Shown in pieces: positions 50,503-58,656 of a stretch of 64,000 nucleotides of DNA. Position numbers and translations under genes: made by a program. Source of the stretch: Terribacillus saccharophilus (lineage in GTDB: Bacteria > Bacillota > Bacilli > Bacillales > Amphibacillaceae); NCBI GenBank assembly GCA_900110015.1, contig FOCD01000005.1, positions 124,001 through 188,000 on the forward strand, written 5' to 3'. The notes under the pieces were generated by a model, which saw only the letters and a list, made by a program, of their open reading frames with translations, was not told the origin of the DNA and did no database searches. How positions within the stretch are numbered: the first letter of the stretch is position 1; each line of letters starts with the position of its first letter.

Positions 50503-51390
50503 GTGCAGGTGCATGAAACGACTATACAAAGAGCTATTTCTTTTATTGAAAACAATTTACATGAACCTCTTACGGCCGAGCAAGTTGCTAGTCAAGCAGG
50601 TTTCTCCAAATTCCATTTCCATCGATTATTCCAAGCCTCTGTCGGTTTGTCATTCACTGATTATATCCGCCGAAGAAGATTGGCTGGAGCTTCATCTGCG
50701 CTGCTGCATACCGAATTAGGAATACTCGATATCGCGTTCATGTTTCATTTTGAATCTCAAGAGGCATTTACCAGAGCTTTCAAAAAGCATTACAGTCTTC
50801 CGCCAGGAAAATACAGATCTATGATGCGAGCTGCGCTGCATCAGAAGGAGGAAAAGATGGAGGATAAACAAGTAAGAGGGTGGATATTAAGCGGTTCCGA
50901 TCCCCACAATTACGAAATGGGAAATGACTATAAACAGGTACATCAAGGGAAAGCATCTGGTTATCTGATGTCGAAAACGGTTATAGGAGCGGATGAATTT
51001 GCCACGATGATGCAGCAATTCAAGGCAGCAAATTACGTAGGTAAAAGACTTCAGCTGACTTGCTTCATCAAGACGGAAAATGTACAAAGCTTTGCCAGCA
51101 TGTGGATGCGAGTAGACAATACATCAGATGATATTGTCCAATTCGATAATATGAGCAACCGTCCAATCCAGGGAACGACCAATTGGACCCGATATCGTAT
51201 TGTGCTAGATGTACCACACAATAGTGCCGCCATTTCCTTTGGGGTGATCTTATCCGGCAAGGGCAAGGTCTGGGCGGATGGTTTTCGGTTTGAGGAAGTG
51301 GACGAATCCGTTCCAACTACTAATATAGATGTGACGTATCATATGCGGGATGAACCGGTTAATCTAGCCTTCGAGGAAGAACTGAGCTGA
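50503..51390 (+). CDS. AraC-family regulator with C-terminal sensing domain
   Basis: 295 aa. Here the AraC double HTH is N-terminal (about residues 5-105: TIQRAISFIENNLHEPLTAE, QVASQAGFSKFHFHRLFQAS, GILDIAFMFHFESQEAFTRA FKK). The C-terminal 170 residues, with GWILSGSDPHNYEMGND and TNWTRYRIVLDVPHNSAAIS, then FGVILSGKGKVWADGFRFEE, resemble a jelly-roll carbohydrate-binding-like domain and probably bind the effector. Start GTG with AAGGAGG. Target genes unknown; no divergent partner. Confidence 0.83.
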   Translation: MQVHETTIQRAISFIENNLHEPLTAEQVASQAGFSKFHFHRLFQASVGLSFTDYIRRRRLAGASSALLHTELGILDIAFMFHFESQEAFTRAFKKHYSLPPGKYRSMMRAALHQKEEKMEDKQVRGWILSGSDPHNYEMGNDYKQVHQGKASGYLMSKTVIGADEFATMMQQFKAANYVGKRLQLTCFIKTENVQSFASMWMRVDNTSDDIVQFDNMSNRPIQGTTNWTRYRIVLDVPHNSAAISFGVILSGKGKVWADGFRFEEVDESVPTTNIDVTYHMRDEPVNLAFEEELS

Positions 51391-51454
51391 TACGGCTCGA
51401 CGTGCTGATTAACGTCATTCAGCTCTTCGTTCAGAAAAAATAGCGTTCTGCCTG

Positions 51455-51488
51455 AAAGGACAGCATATATAATGTGCTTGTCCTTTTT
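51455..51488 (+). terminator. Terminator after the AraC-type regulator gene
   Basis: AAAGGACA-gca and tgc-TTGTCCTTT arms with TTTTAT. Confidence 0.8.
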
Positions 51489-51569
51489 ATATTCTCTTCT
51501 AACCTATTGCCTATATTACCAGTTCACTCCTTATGGTAAAATATTCAAAAAAAGAAGAGGTGCTGCAGT

Positions 51570-51923
51570 GTGTCAGATTTCAAGATTGGCAGTGTGTTTG
51601 TACATGTGAAGGATGCGAATAAGGCAGCAAATTGGTATGCAAATCTTTTAGGAAAACCGGAACCGCAGCCAACGGCAGGACCGGTGCAGTTCATGGAAAC
51701 CGCTGATGGAAGAGGGCTTGTCATTGATGATAACCGGAATAATACGCCGGGTATCCGTCCGGCCTTTATGCTTGAGACAACAGATATTCAGCTTGCCTAT
51801 AAACGTGTGAACGAACAAGGAGGCAAGATTGTCCGGGAGCTTGAGGAGGATGAAGCTGTAGCATTCTTCAATTTTGAGGATCCTGATGGCAATATTGTCA
51901 TGGTATGTGAGCAGCTCAAATGA
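51570..51923 (+). CDS. VOC/glyoxalase-like protein
   Basis: 117 aa, single VOC domain: KIGSVFVHVKDANKAANWYA near the start, RGLVIDDNR and FFNFEDPDGNIVMVCEQL at the end. Likely metal-binding lyase or drug-binding protein; some VOC proteins confer resistance to fosfomycin or bleomycin, but their key residues are not evident. Start GTG with AGAGGTG. It overlaps the TmrB-like gene by 4 bp, suggesting a functional pair. Confidence 0.8.
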   Translation: MSDFKIGSVFVHVKDANKAANWYANLLGKPEPQPTAGPVQFMETADGRGLVIDDNRNNTPGIRPAFMLETTDIQLAYKRVNEQGGKIVRELEEDEAVAFFNFEDPDGNIVMVCEQLK

Positions 51924-52498
51924 TTATCTGGATTAATGGAGCATTCGGTGCGGGAAAGACGCAATCTGCAATTTCTCTACGATACCGGCTGCCGAATGCC
52001 TTCATTTATGACCCGGAAAAAGCGGGGTTTTACATAAGGAGTAATATACCAGATTCCATGCAGAAACCGGATTTCCAGCAGCATAAGTTTTGGCGCACCA
52101 TCGTATATGAGCATTTAGCTTATATGGCTGCAAATACAGATGATGTCATTATCGTTCCGATGACAATCACGGAACCAATTTACTATGAAGAAATCATCGG
52201 AAAATTACGTAAAGATGGATACCAAGTTCATCATCTTGTGTTAGCCGCTTCGGAAGAAACATTGCGTGTGAGGCTTGCCAAGCGGGGCAACAAGCAGAAT
52301 TCCTGGGCTGTTCAGCAAATACAGCGATGCATACAAGGTCTTTCAAATCCAATGTTCGAAAATACAGTGCCAACAGATAATATGTCGATAACCGAGGTAG
52401 TTGAGGCTATAGGCAGACAAACAGGTCTTCAACTGCAAAAGGATACTCGTTCCTGGTGGAAGGCACGCTGGCCGCGATTAACCTGTAGATGGAGATAG
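51920..52498 (+). CDS. tmrB: TmrB-like tunicamycin-resistance P-loop protein
   Basis: 192 aa. It opens MIIWINGAFGAGKTQSAISL with Walker A GAFGAGKTQ; YDPEKAGFYIRSNIPD, DDVIIVPMTITEPIYYEEII and NSWAVQQIQRCIQGLSNPMF follow B. subtilis TmrB closely along the whole length. TmrB is an ATP-binding, membrane-associated protein that protects against tunicamycin, probably by binding the drug. The basic C-terminus (SWWKARWPRLTCRWR) could form the membrane-anchoring amphipathic helix described for TmrB. Overlaps the VOC gene. Confidence 0.85.
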   Translation: MIIWINGAFGAGKTQSAISLRYRLPNAFIYDPEKAGFYIRSNIPDSMQKPDFQQHKFWRTIVYEHLAYMAANTDDVIIVPMTITEPIYYEEIIGKLRKDGYQVHHLVLAASEETLRVRLAKRGNKQNSWAVQQIQRCIQGLSNPMFENTVPTDNMSITEVVEAIGRQTGLQLQKDTRSWWKARWPRLTCRWR

Positions 52499-52537
52499 AG
52501 ATTTTGGCTGCAATAAAAATGCGGCTTAGTATGGTTA

Positions 52538-52546
52538 TGTTATAAT
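52538..52546 (+). promoter_or_regulatory. Extended -10 promoter upstream of ybaK-like gene
   Basis: TGtTATAAT (52538-52546) is 25 bp before the start codon. No clear -35 is seen. Confidence 0.5.
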
Positions 52547-52570
52547 GCCTCAAAAAAGGTGGTAGGTAAA

Positions 52571-53056
52571 ATGAGTATCGAAAACGTAAAAGATTATCTA
52601 GCGAATTACAACCGAAGCAGTGATATCATAGAGCTCGATTTATCTAGTGCCACTGTAGATCTAGCTGCTGCAGCACTTGGTGTGGAGCCTGCACGAATTG
52701 CTAAGACATTAGCCTTTAGAGGCAGAGAAGATGGACAATCTCTTTTGATAGTTGCTGCAGGAGATGCAAAGATTGATAATAAAAAGTTTAAAGAGCTATT
52801 CGGCGTAAAAGCACGGATGCTTTCAGCTGATGAAACGTTGGAACAAACAGGTCATGCTGTTGGAGGGGTTTGTCCGTTTGGGTTAATAAACGATTTGCCT
52901 GTGTATATGGATATCTCCTTAAAGCGTTTTTCCACGGTGTTTCCGGCCTGCGGCAGCAGTAATTCGGCAATAGAACTGACTTGTGAGGAACTTGCTGAAT
53001 ATGGCAAGGGAAAAGAATGGGTAGATGTTTGCAAGAGCTGGGCTGATAATAGCTGA
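52571..53056 (+). CDS. YbaK/EbsC family aminoacyl-tRNA deacylase
   Basis: 161 aa. YbaK/ProX-type fold: IELDLSSATVDLAAAALGVE, ARIAKTLAFRG (catalytic Lys), then AIDNKKFKELFG-like AKIDNKKFKELFG, AVGGVCPFGLINDLPVYMD and PACGSSNSAIELTCEEL. These enzymes hydrolyse mischarged Cys- or Ala-tRNA(Pro). ATG 52571 is selected by AAGGTGG. Apparently monocistronic, with its own extended -10 promoter. Confidence 0.88.
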   Translation: MSIENVKDYLANYNRSSDIIELDLSSATVDLAAAALGVEPARIAKTLAFRGREDGQSLLIVAAGDAKIDNKKFKELFGVKARMLSADETLEQTGHAVGGVCPFGLINDLPVYMDISLKRFSTVFPACGSSNSAIELTCEELAEYGKGKEWVDVCKSWADNS

Positions 53057-53169
53057 ACGAAAGTGATAGCTGTTCTAGGCAAGGGGTTCCGCTTTGCTTC
53101 TATCTCTGACACTGCTAAACTTAGCATGTACCCTATACTTCACAAAAAGATAGGTTAGGAGAAAGAATT

Positions 53170-53697
53170 ATGTCAGATAATAATACAAAAAAAGAGATAT
53201 TTTCTTGGTTGAGAGCAATTGGGATTGCCGTCGTTATTGCTTTTGGCTGCCGATACTTTCTTTTTACACCGTCAACGGTGCATGGAGAGTCAATGCTGCC
53301 GACGTACCAGGATAGTGATCACGTCATTGTCAGCAAAGTTTCAAAAATAGAGCGAAATGATATCGTAGTATTTAACGCACCCGATGCAGATGCCCACTAT
53401 ATCAAACGGGTGATTGGTCTGCCTGGAGATACAATTGAAGTAATAGATAATGTGCTGTATGTGAATGGCGAGGAGCAGGATCAGTCGTATTTGCCGGAAG
53501 ACATGGTAACTGGTGATTTCAAACTAAAGGAATTGACCGGTGAGGAAAAGGTGCCTGAAGGTGAAGTGTTTGTCATGGGTGATAACCGCACAAACAGTAA
53601 AGATAGCCGCATGTTCGGTTTCATTTCACAGAAAGAAGTAATCGGAGAAGTGAAGATGACCTTCTATCCATTCTCTGATTTTCACATAGGTAATTAA
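53170..53697 (+). CDS. sipS: Type I signal peptidase (SipS-like)
   Basis: 175 aa. One N-terminal membrane anchor (IGIAVVIAFGCRYFLF). Box B GESMLPTY with catalytic Ser 41, box C, box D HYIKRVIGLPGD with catalytic Lys 79, and box E GDNRTNSKDSR. This is the P-type Bacillus SipS/T/U family that cleaves signal peptides on the outer face of the membrane. AGGAGAAAG precedes the ATG. Followed 1 bp later by the CHY-finger gene. The paralogue letter cannot be assigned. Confidence 0.9.
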   Translation: MSDNNTKKEIFSWLRAIGIAVVIAFGCRYFLFTPSTVHGESMLPTYQDSDHVIVSKVSKIERNDIVVFNAPDADAHYIKRVIGLPGDTIEVIDNVLYVNGEEQDQSYLPEDMVTGDFKLKELTGEEKVPEGEVFVMGDNRTNSKDSRMFGFISQKEVIGEVKMTFYPFSDFHIGN

Positions 53698-53698
53698 T

Positions 53699-54031
53699 AT
53701 GTGTCAGGTACATGGAAAAACAGTAGATAAGGAAACAAGATGTGAGCATTATCACTCTCCATTAGATGTAATAGCAATCAAGTTCGCCTGCTGTAATCAA
53801 TTTTATCCTTGCTACAAATGCCACGAAGAGACGGCTGGTCACGAGGCTAAGGTATGGCCGAAAGACCATTTCAATGAAAAAGCGATACTATGCGGAGTAT
53901 GTAAAACGACGCTCAGTATCAATCAGTATATGGACACAGACCATTGTCCAGACTGTAAGGCAGCATTCAACCCTGGTTGTCAGCTGCATCATCATCTGTA
54001 TTTTGAGCCAATAAGAAGAGACTGTCTTTGA
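53699..54031 (+). CDS. CHY zinc-finger protein
   Basis: 110 aa with many Cys/His: CQVHGKTVDKETRCEHYHSP, FACCNQFYPCYKCHEETAGH, ILCGVCKTTLS and CPDCKAAFNPGCQLHHHLYF, the CHY-type zinc finger also found in plant and fungal (Hot13) proteins. The bacterial function is not established; it probably binds two to three zinc ions. It begins 1 bp after the signal peptidase stop without its own clear ribosome site, so translation may be coupled. Confidence 0.88.
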   Translation: MCQVHGKTVDKETRCEHYHSPLDVIAIKFACCNQFYPCYKCHEETAGHEAKVWPKDHFNEKAILCGVCKTTLSINQYMDTDHCPDCKAAFNPGCQLHHHLYFEPIRRDCL

Positions 54032-54048
54032 CTGACAGTCTCTTTTTG
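54017..54048. terminator. Terminator between CHY-finger and antiporter genes
   Basis: AGAGACTGTC-tttgact-GACAGTCTCT followed by TTTTG. The CHY stop is in the loop. Confidence 0.88.
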
Positions 54049-54054
54049 TTTGTT

Positions 54055-55221
54055 TTAGGATACAGACCGTTTCTGAGAGGTATCTCCTGTTTTGGAGAAG
54101 ATAAATTTCAGCATGGATGGTGTTACAAGTGTTGTCACAATAACCATAATTATAATACTTGTATAATATTCTGGGTCAAGTAGGCCTGAGCTTAAGCCAG
54201 TACCGGCAATAATAAGTGCCACTTCTCCTCGGGAGATCATACCAGTTCCGATTGCCATGGAGGATCTTCCGTTGAAACCTGTCATCCTTGCCCCAAGCGC
54301 TCCGCCGAATAGCTTCGTCACAATAGCCATAATGCTGATAAGCACGATGAACAGAAGCTGTGAACCGACACCTTCGAAGCTGATGTTCAAACCGATGCTG
54401 ACAAAGAAGACAGGAACGAACACACCATATGCAATCGGCTCTAATTTATGTTCCACTGTTTCTTTATAGTTTGTCTGGGAAATTGCAATACCAGCTGCAA
54501 ATGCGCCAATAATACCGGCAACGCCCATATATTCAGCAAAGTAGCTAAATACGAGCGCCAAAAGAATACCAGCAGAAACGATTGTCTCACTTACTTTGAA
54601 TCGAGCGAAAAACTTCATTATAAGTGGAATCAGCCAAATACAAGCAACAATGATGACTCCAAAGAAGAGTACTTTCTTCCCAATTAAAGAACCGAGACTA
54701 ACTGATTCCCCGGTACCTAGCACACTCATTAGCACTGCCAGTAAGACGACAACAAGAATATCGTCAACAACAGCTGCTCCAAGGATTGTTGTACCTTCTC
54801 GTGAATTCAGCTTATTCATTTCCTTTAATGCCTGTACAGAAATACTGACACTCGTCGCGCAGAAGAGTAAGGCCAAGAACAGTGCGTGTCCCTGACTCAT
54901 TCCAAAGGCAAGGGCAAGGCTGTAACCACCGATGAATGGGAACAGGACACCGAGAACAGCAACTGCAAAAGCAGATTTCCAATTTTCTTTCAGCTGCTGC
55001 AGATCTGTTTCCAATCCGGCAATGAACATGAGGACAAGCACTCCGATTTCGGAGAATTCATGAATGAAGGAAGTTTGCTGTATCCAGCCGAGAACTGCCG
55101 GACCGAGGATGACACCGGCAAGAAGCTCCCCCAGTACAGATGGCTGACCAATCTTCAAAGCTAGCTGACCAGCAATCTTAGTGAACAGCAAAATTAAGGC
55201 TAAGTGTAAAATGAATTCCAT
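54055..55221 (-). CDS. CPA2-type cation:proton antiporter (Kef/NapA/GerN-like)
   Basis: 388 aa with 11-12 membrane helices. Conserved GQPSVLGELLAGVILGPAVL, the double-Asp region AAVVDDILVVVLLAVLM (Asp-Asp ion site), and EFSEIGVLVLMFIAGLETDL. It lacks the C-terminal RCK domain of KefB/C, so it fits NapA/GerN-like Na+(K+)/H+ exchangers. AAAGGAG precedes ATG 55221. It is preceded by a structured leader with a terminator, suggesting transcription attenuation. Confidence 0.88.
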   Translation of the reverse strand: MEFILHLALILLFTKIAGQLALKIGQPSVLGELLAGVILGPAVLGWIQQTSFIHEFSEIGVLVLMFIAGLETDLQQLKENWKSAFAVAVLGVLFPFIGGYSLALAFGMSQGHALFLALLFCATSVSISVQALKEMNKLNSREGTTILGAAVVDDILVVVLLAVLMSVLGTGESVSLGSLIGKKVLFFGVIIVACIWLIPLIMKFFARFKVSETIVSAGILLALVFSYFAEYMGVAGIIGAFAAGIAISQTNYKETVEHKLEPIAYGVFVPVFFVSIGLNISFEGVGSQLLFIVLISIMAIVTKLFGGALGARMTGFNGRSSMAIGTGMISRGEVALIIAGTGLSSGLLDPEYYTSIIIMVIVTTLVTPSMLKFIFSKTGDTSQKRSVS

Positions 55222-55261
55222 ATCTTACTCCTTTGTAATGTATTTATGCATTTTCGACCGC

Positions 55262-55301
55262 AAAAAAGGCATATCCGCCAGTTTTCACTGTGGATATGCC
55301 T
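55262..55301 (-). terminator. Leader terminator upstream of the antiporter gene
   Basis: Minus strand: AGGCATATCC pairs with GGATATGCCT (loop of about 20 bases that can pair internally as CAGT/ACTG) followed by TTTTTT, located 40 bp before the start codon and within the 5' leader. This is the position expected for riboswitch attenuation. Confidence 0.85.
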
Positions 55302-55302
55302 A

Positions 55303-55350
55303 AATGGACACAGAGGGGCCTGGGGTGGCAGGCTCCTCCGGAAAATGCAT
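55303..55350 (-). promoter_or_regulatory. Candidate riboswitch aptamer, antiporter leader
   Basis: Minus-strand RNA with stem GCCTG-ccaccC-CAGGC inside an outer GAGG/CCTC stem, then CTGTGTCC leading into the terminator. It stands between a promoter and a terminator ahead of a cation antiporter gene. The compact GGAGGAGCCTGCCA...CAGG core resembles, as far as I recall, the DUF1646-type Na+ riboswitch, but I cannot verify it without a covariance search. Confidence 0.5.
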
Positions 55351-55373
55351 ATGTAGTTAATTTATAGTTACTC

Positions 55374-55379
55374 ATTATA
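55374..55379 (-). promoter_or_regulatory. -10 of the antiporter leader promoter
   Basis: Minus-strand TATAAT, with TTGTTT 18 bp further upstream as -35. It places the transcript start near 55367, about 20 bp before the aptamer-like stem. Confidence 0.6.
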
Positions 55380-55475
55380 TAGCAGTTATAGAACGAAAAC
55401 AACCGCTTTTCAACTGTTTGCAGCTGTCAGAAAAGGGAAAACAGGTGACGTAACCTATGCAAAGGAGGGGCAGTC

Positions 55476-56672
55476 GTGAAAAATACTTTTGATTTTCATA
55501 CAAAACAAGGACTCTATCAGCATATGGAAGAGACACTTGCATTCTATTATCCTGCAGCAATAGACAGCACATACGGAGGATATAATGAAGGCTTTTATAT
55601 GGATGGAACGCTCACAGAGGATACGACCAAGCATATCGTCGGACAGGCGCGTCACTTGTATAATTTCAGTGTCGGCTTCAAACTTACAGGTAAAACAGAA
55701 TATAAAGAGGCGGCTGAACATGGTATAACCTTTTTCCGAGAGACTCTGCGGGATATAGAGTATGGCGGTTATTATACAGAGATGAAAGATGGCAGTGTGA
55801 CAGATGATAAGAAGCTGACATATGGTCATGCATTCATATTCCGGGCTGCGGTAGCTGCAGTGGAAGCAGAGATAGAGAGGGCGGAGGAATTACTCACGGA
55901 CATCTATCAAGTGCTGGAGGAGAGGTTCTATGAACCATCCGCAAAACTATATAAAGATGAAGCATCTCGTGATTGGTCCAGCTTTTTAGAATACCGCGGA
56001 CAGAATTGCAATATGCACATATGTGAGTCAGCAATTACTGCGTATGAAACAACAGGTCAACAAAGATATCTGGATCAAGCTTTAAACATTGCAGTCCAAG
56101 TAACGAATAAACTTGCGGCTCAAAGTGACGGACTTATATGGGAGAACTACGATGAAGCTTGGATGAAGGATGAACAATTCAATCATGGCGAAACAAGGGA
56201 TGAATTTCGTGCTTATGGATTCGTTGGAGGACATCAATTTGAATGGAGCAAGCTCCTTGCTTGGCTATATATTCACAAGCAAGACAGCTGGCTGCTTGAA
56301 CGTTCGGAAGAGCTTTATCAAACTGGCTGGAATCATTACCACGATCAAAATCAAGGCGGCATATTCTTTGTGATGAGCCCTGATAAAGAGTTGATTGATA
56401 AAGGAAAATCTTATTGGGTTTTAGCAGAAACACTAGCTGCATCAGCATTGCTGCATGGCCAGACAGGAAATGATGTATATAGTGAGCATTATGAGGAGCT
56501 TTTCCAATATGTACAGGAACATTTCATCGATCCGGTACATGGCGCTTGGTATCAATGGCTCACAGCCGATAATAAAGTCGAGGACGAGGTTAAAAGCCCT
56601 TCCCCGAAAACGGATTATCATCCGATTAGTGCAAGCTACCTGATAGCAGCTTACCGAGGAGAGGACCTGTAG
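55476..56672 (+). CDS. AGE-family (N-acylglucosamine 2-epimerase/mannose isomerase-like) protein
   Basis: 398 aa, an (alpha/alpha)6-barrel. Conserved TYGGYNEGFYMDG, VGQARHLYNFSVGF, YGHAFIFRAAVAAV, NCNMHICESAITAYE and GFVGGHQFEWSKLLAW with the catalytic His region, typical of AGE/aldose-ketose isomerases. It may interconvert mannose/fructose/glucose or N-acetyl sugars. Start GTG with AAAGGAGG. Not in an obvious sugar operon, so the substrate is open. Confidence 0.87.
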   Translation: MKNTFDFHTKQGLYQHMEETLAFYYPAAIDSTYGGYNEGFYMDGTLTEDTTKHIVGQARHLYNFSVGFKLTGKTEYKEAAEHGITFFRETLRDIEYGGYYTEMKDGSVTDDKKLTYGHAFIFRAAVAAVEAEIERAEELLTDIYQVLEERFYEPSAKLYKDEASRDWSSFLEYRGQNCNMHICESAITAYETTGQQRYLDQALNIAVQVTNKLAAQSDGLIWENYDEAWMKDEQFNHGETRDEFRAYGFVGGHQFEWSKLLAWLYIHKQDSWLLERSEELYQTGWNHYHDQNQGGIFFVMSPDKELIDKGKSYWVLAETLAASALLHGQTGNDVYSEHYEELFQYVQEHFIDPVHGAWYQWLTADNKVEDEVKSPSPKTDYHPISASYLIAAYRGEDL

Positions 56673-56730
56673 CGTAATGCGCAGATCCTCTTTCTTATTG
56701 CTATAATGAGTAAGAAGGGAGTGGATTAGT

Positions 56731-57282
56731 ATGTATGATAGTGAAAGATTGCAAATCAAACCATTAGAGAAAAAGCATGCCAGTGATCTTCTCGATCTGA
56801 ATATGCGAAACAGAGAACTTTTCGAAGCTATCTCACCAGTTGAACGCAGTGATTCGGATTATACACTGGAGAAATACAAAAAGAATATTGAAGCGGCACA
56901 GAAAGATTGGAAGGAAGATAAACGCTACGAATTCGGAATATTCCTTAAACATGATGATGTTCTGATTGGAACAGCTTCTTTATTCTTTATCGAGCGGAAT
57001 ACAGCAGAAAAATGCATGATCGGTTATTCACTGGATGGAGCACATAATGGCAAAGGATATATGACGGAAGCAGTGCAGCTTGTATTAGATTTTGCTTTTG
57101 GAGATGGGAAATTCCACAGGGTTGAAGCGGGAGTGATGCCGCGAAATCTAGGATCGGTTGCGGTACTGGAGAAATGCGGGTTCCAACGAGAAGGTTTGGA
57201 ACGCGACTTGCTGCGTATTGATGGCAAGTTCGAGGATCATTATAAGTATTCGATACTGGCGACTGATCCACGCACAAACTAA
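56731..57282 (+). CDS. GNAT N-acetyltransferase (RimJ-type)
   Basis: 183 aa. Begins MYDSERLQIKPLEKKHASDL; the acetyl-CoA loop is SLDGAHNGKGYMTEAVQLVL and the C-terminus RVEAGVMPRNLGSVAVLEKC, then GFQREGLERDLLRIDGKFED H. RimJ/RimL-like. Acceptor unknown. GGGAGTG upstream of ATG. It follows the AGE gene by 58 bp and may be on the same transcript. Confidence 0.87.
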   Translation: MYDSERLQIKPLEKKHASDLLDLNMRNRELFEAISPVERSDSDYTLEKYKKNIEAAQKDWKEDKRYEFGIFLKHDDVLIGTASLFFIERNTAEKCMIGYSLDGAHNGKGYMTEAVQLVLDFAFGDGKFHRVEAGVMPRNLGSVAVLEKCGFQREGLERDLLRIDGKFEDHYKYSILATDPRTN

Positions 57283-57311
57283 AACCCAGGAGCATTCATT
57301 GCTCCTGGGTT
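57283..57311. terminator. Hairpin between GNAT and MFS genes
   Basis: AACCCAGGAGC-attcatt-GCTCCTGGGTT, a perfect 11-bp stem with poor T-runs, between convergent genes. Confidence 0.65.
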
Positions 57312-57316
57312 AGTCA

Positions 57317-58546
57317 TTAATGCTGCTGGGATGGAACTGGGCGTGAGTGCCGACGTTCATTATTCTTCTTAGCAGCAACTGGCTGCTGCGGGCTGCGGAC
57401 TGTGACCGCAAGGAAGAATGAAATGACACAAAGTACGGCGATGGCTACGAATGTCGGCTGGAAACCTCCAAGCAGTGATGCGATGAATGAGCCTCCTAAT
57501 GCACCGATTCCAAACCCCTGATAAATGACACCATAGTTTTTACTTTGATTTCTCAATCCAAAATAATCTGCGACGATAGCCGGGAAGACAGTGATGTTAC
57601 CGCCAAAGAAGAATGCAATGGCTGCCACACAGACGAAGAACAATGTTGTTGATAGTTCCACCATGCTTAATACTCCAACAGCACCCGCAGTGACAAGAAG
57701 TCCTGCTGCAACCAAGTACAGTCGTTCCACTTTATCGGATAGAGCACCTAGCACGACTCTGCCAGTCGTATTACAGATAGCTACGACAGCTACGGCATTT
57801 GCTGCAGTTGCGGCAGATAGACCCGCAAGTTCCATGCCGGCATCTTTAACGATACCGATTAAATACAAGCCGCTCATGCAAGCAGTAAGGAAGATGACAA
57901 ATAGAATGTATGCTTGTTTCGTATGCAGCATTTCCTTGATACTGAAGTCTTTAGTTGCTGCCCCATTAGTAGTTTCCTGTGGAAGGATAGCGTCCTTAAG
58001 GAAGAAGGCTCCTCCGCAGATTAGGATGATTGCAGCTATTCCCCAGATTAGGAATGTGCTTTGTACGCCAGCCGATGAAAGCAATGCTTGGTTAATATAT
58101 TTGAAGACTAAGCTTCCTGTCCCGAAAGCACCTACTGATATACCAGATATGAGGCCTTTCTTTTCCGGGAACCATTTGATTACGTTCGAGAGTGTAGTGA
58201 TATAAGCAATACCATTGGCAAAGCCGACAACTACACCTGCTAATAGATAGATGAGCCATAGTGATGTTGCAAAAGAGCTTAGTATCAGCCCGGCACCGAG
58301 CAGGATACCAGCAAAGATGACCAGCTTCTTGATTCCGAGTTTATCCTGCAGCTTTCCACCAAAAAGAGTGGCTACTGCCAGTGCGAAACTCGTAATCGAG
58401 AAGGTTATCGCGACCGAAGATGCGCTCCAACCATATGCATCAGCCAATGGCTGGTTAAATAGACTCCATGTATAAATAGTACCTAGACCAATTTGGGTTA
58501 TGATCGTACCTAGTACAATCAGCCAGCGATTCGTTCCTGTTTTCAT
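57317..58546 (-). CDS. OFA-type MFS transporter
   Basis: 409 aa with 12 membrane helices. It begins with NRWLIVLGTIITQIGLGTIY and TWSLFNQPLADAYGW, the signature of the oxalate/formate antiporter (OFA) branch of the MFS; GGKLQDKLGIKKLVIFAG is the loop 2-3 motif. The C-terminal tail is basic. OFA members transport small carboxylates such as oxalate, formate or pyruvate/lactate. GAGGGA precedes the ATG. It sits directly downstream of a LytST-type system, which in Bacilli can control pyruvate-related transport, so a functional link is possible. Confidence 0.85.
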   Translation of the reverse strand: MKTGTNRWLIVLGTIITQIGLGTIYTWSLFNQPLADAYGWSASSVAITFSITSFALAVATLFGGKLQDKLGIKKLVIFAGILLGAGLILSSFATSLWLIYLLAGVVVGFANGIAYITTLSNVIKWFPEKKGLISGISVGAFGTGSLVFKYINQALLSSAGVQSTFLIWGIAAIILICGGAFFLKDAILPQETTNGAATKDFSIKEMLHTKQAYILFVIFLTACMSGLYLIGIVKDAGMELAGLSAATAANAVAVVAICNTTGRVVLGALSDKVERLYLVAAGLLVTAGAVGVLSMVELSTTLFFVCVAAIAFFFGGNITVFPAIVADYFGLRNQSKNYGVIYQGFGIGALGGSFIASLLGGFQPTFVAIAVLCVISFFLAVTVRSPQQPVAAKKNNERRHSRPVPSQQH

Positions 58547-58656
58547 GAGTTGTCCCTCATTTCATCTACGTTGTTTTGATAGTTTTATCATAGCCGTTGC
58601 AGATGTATCTGAAAGCGTTTTCTCTTGAGTTGCTCTATTTCAGGAATGAATGGTCC

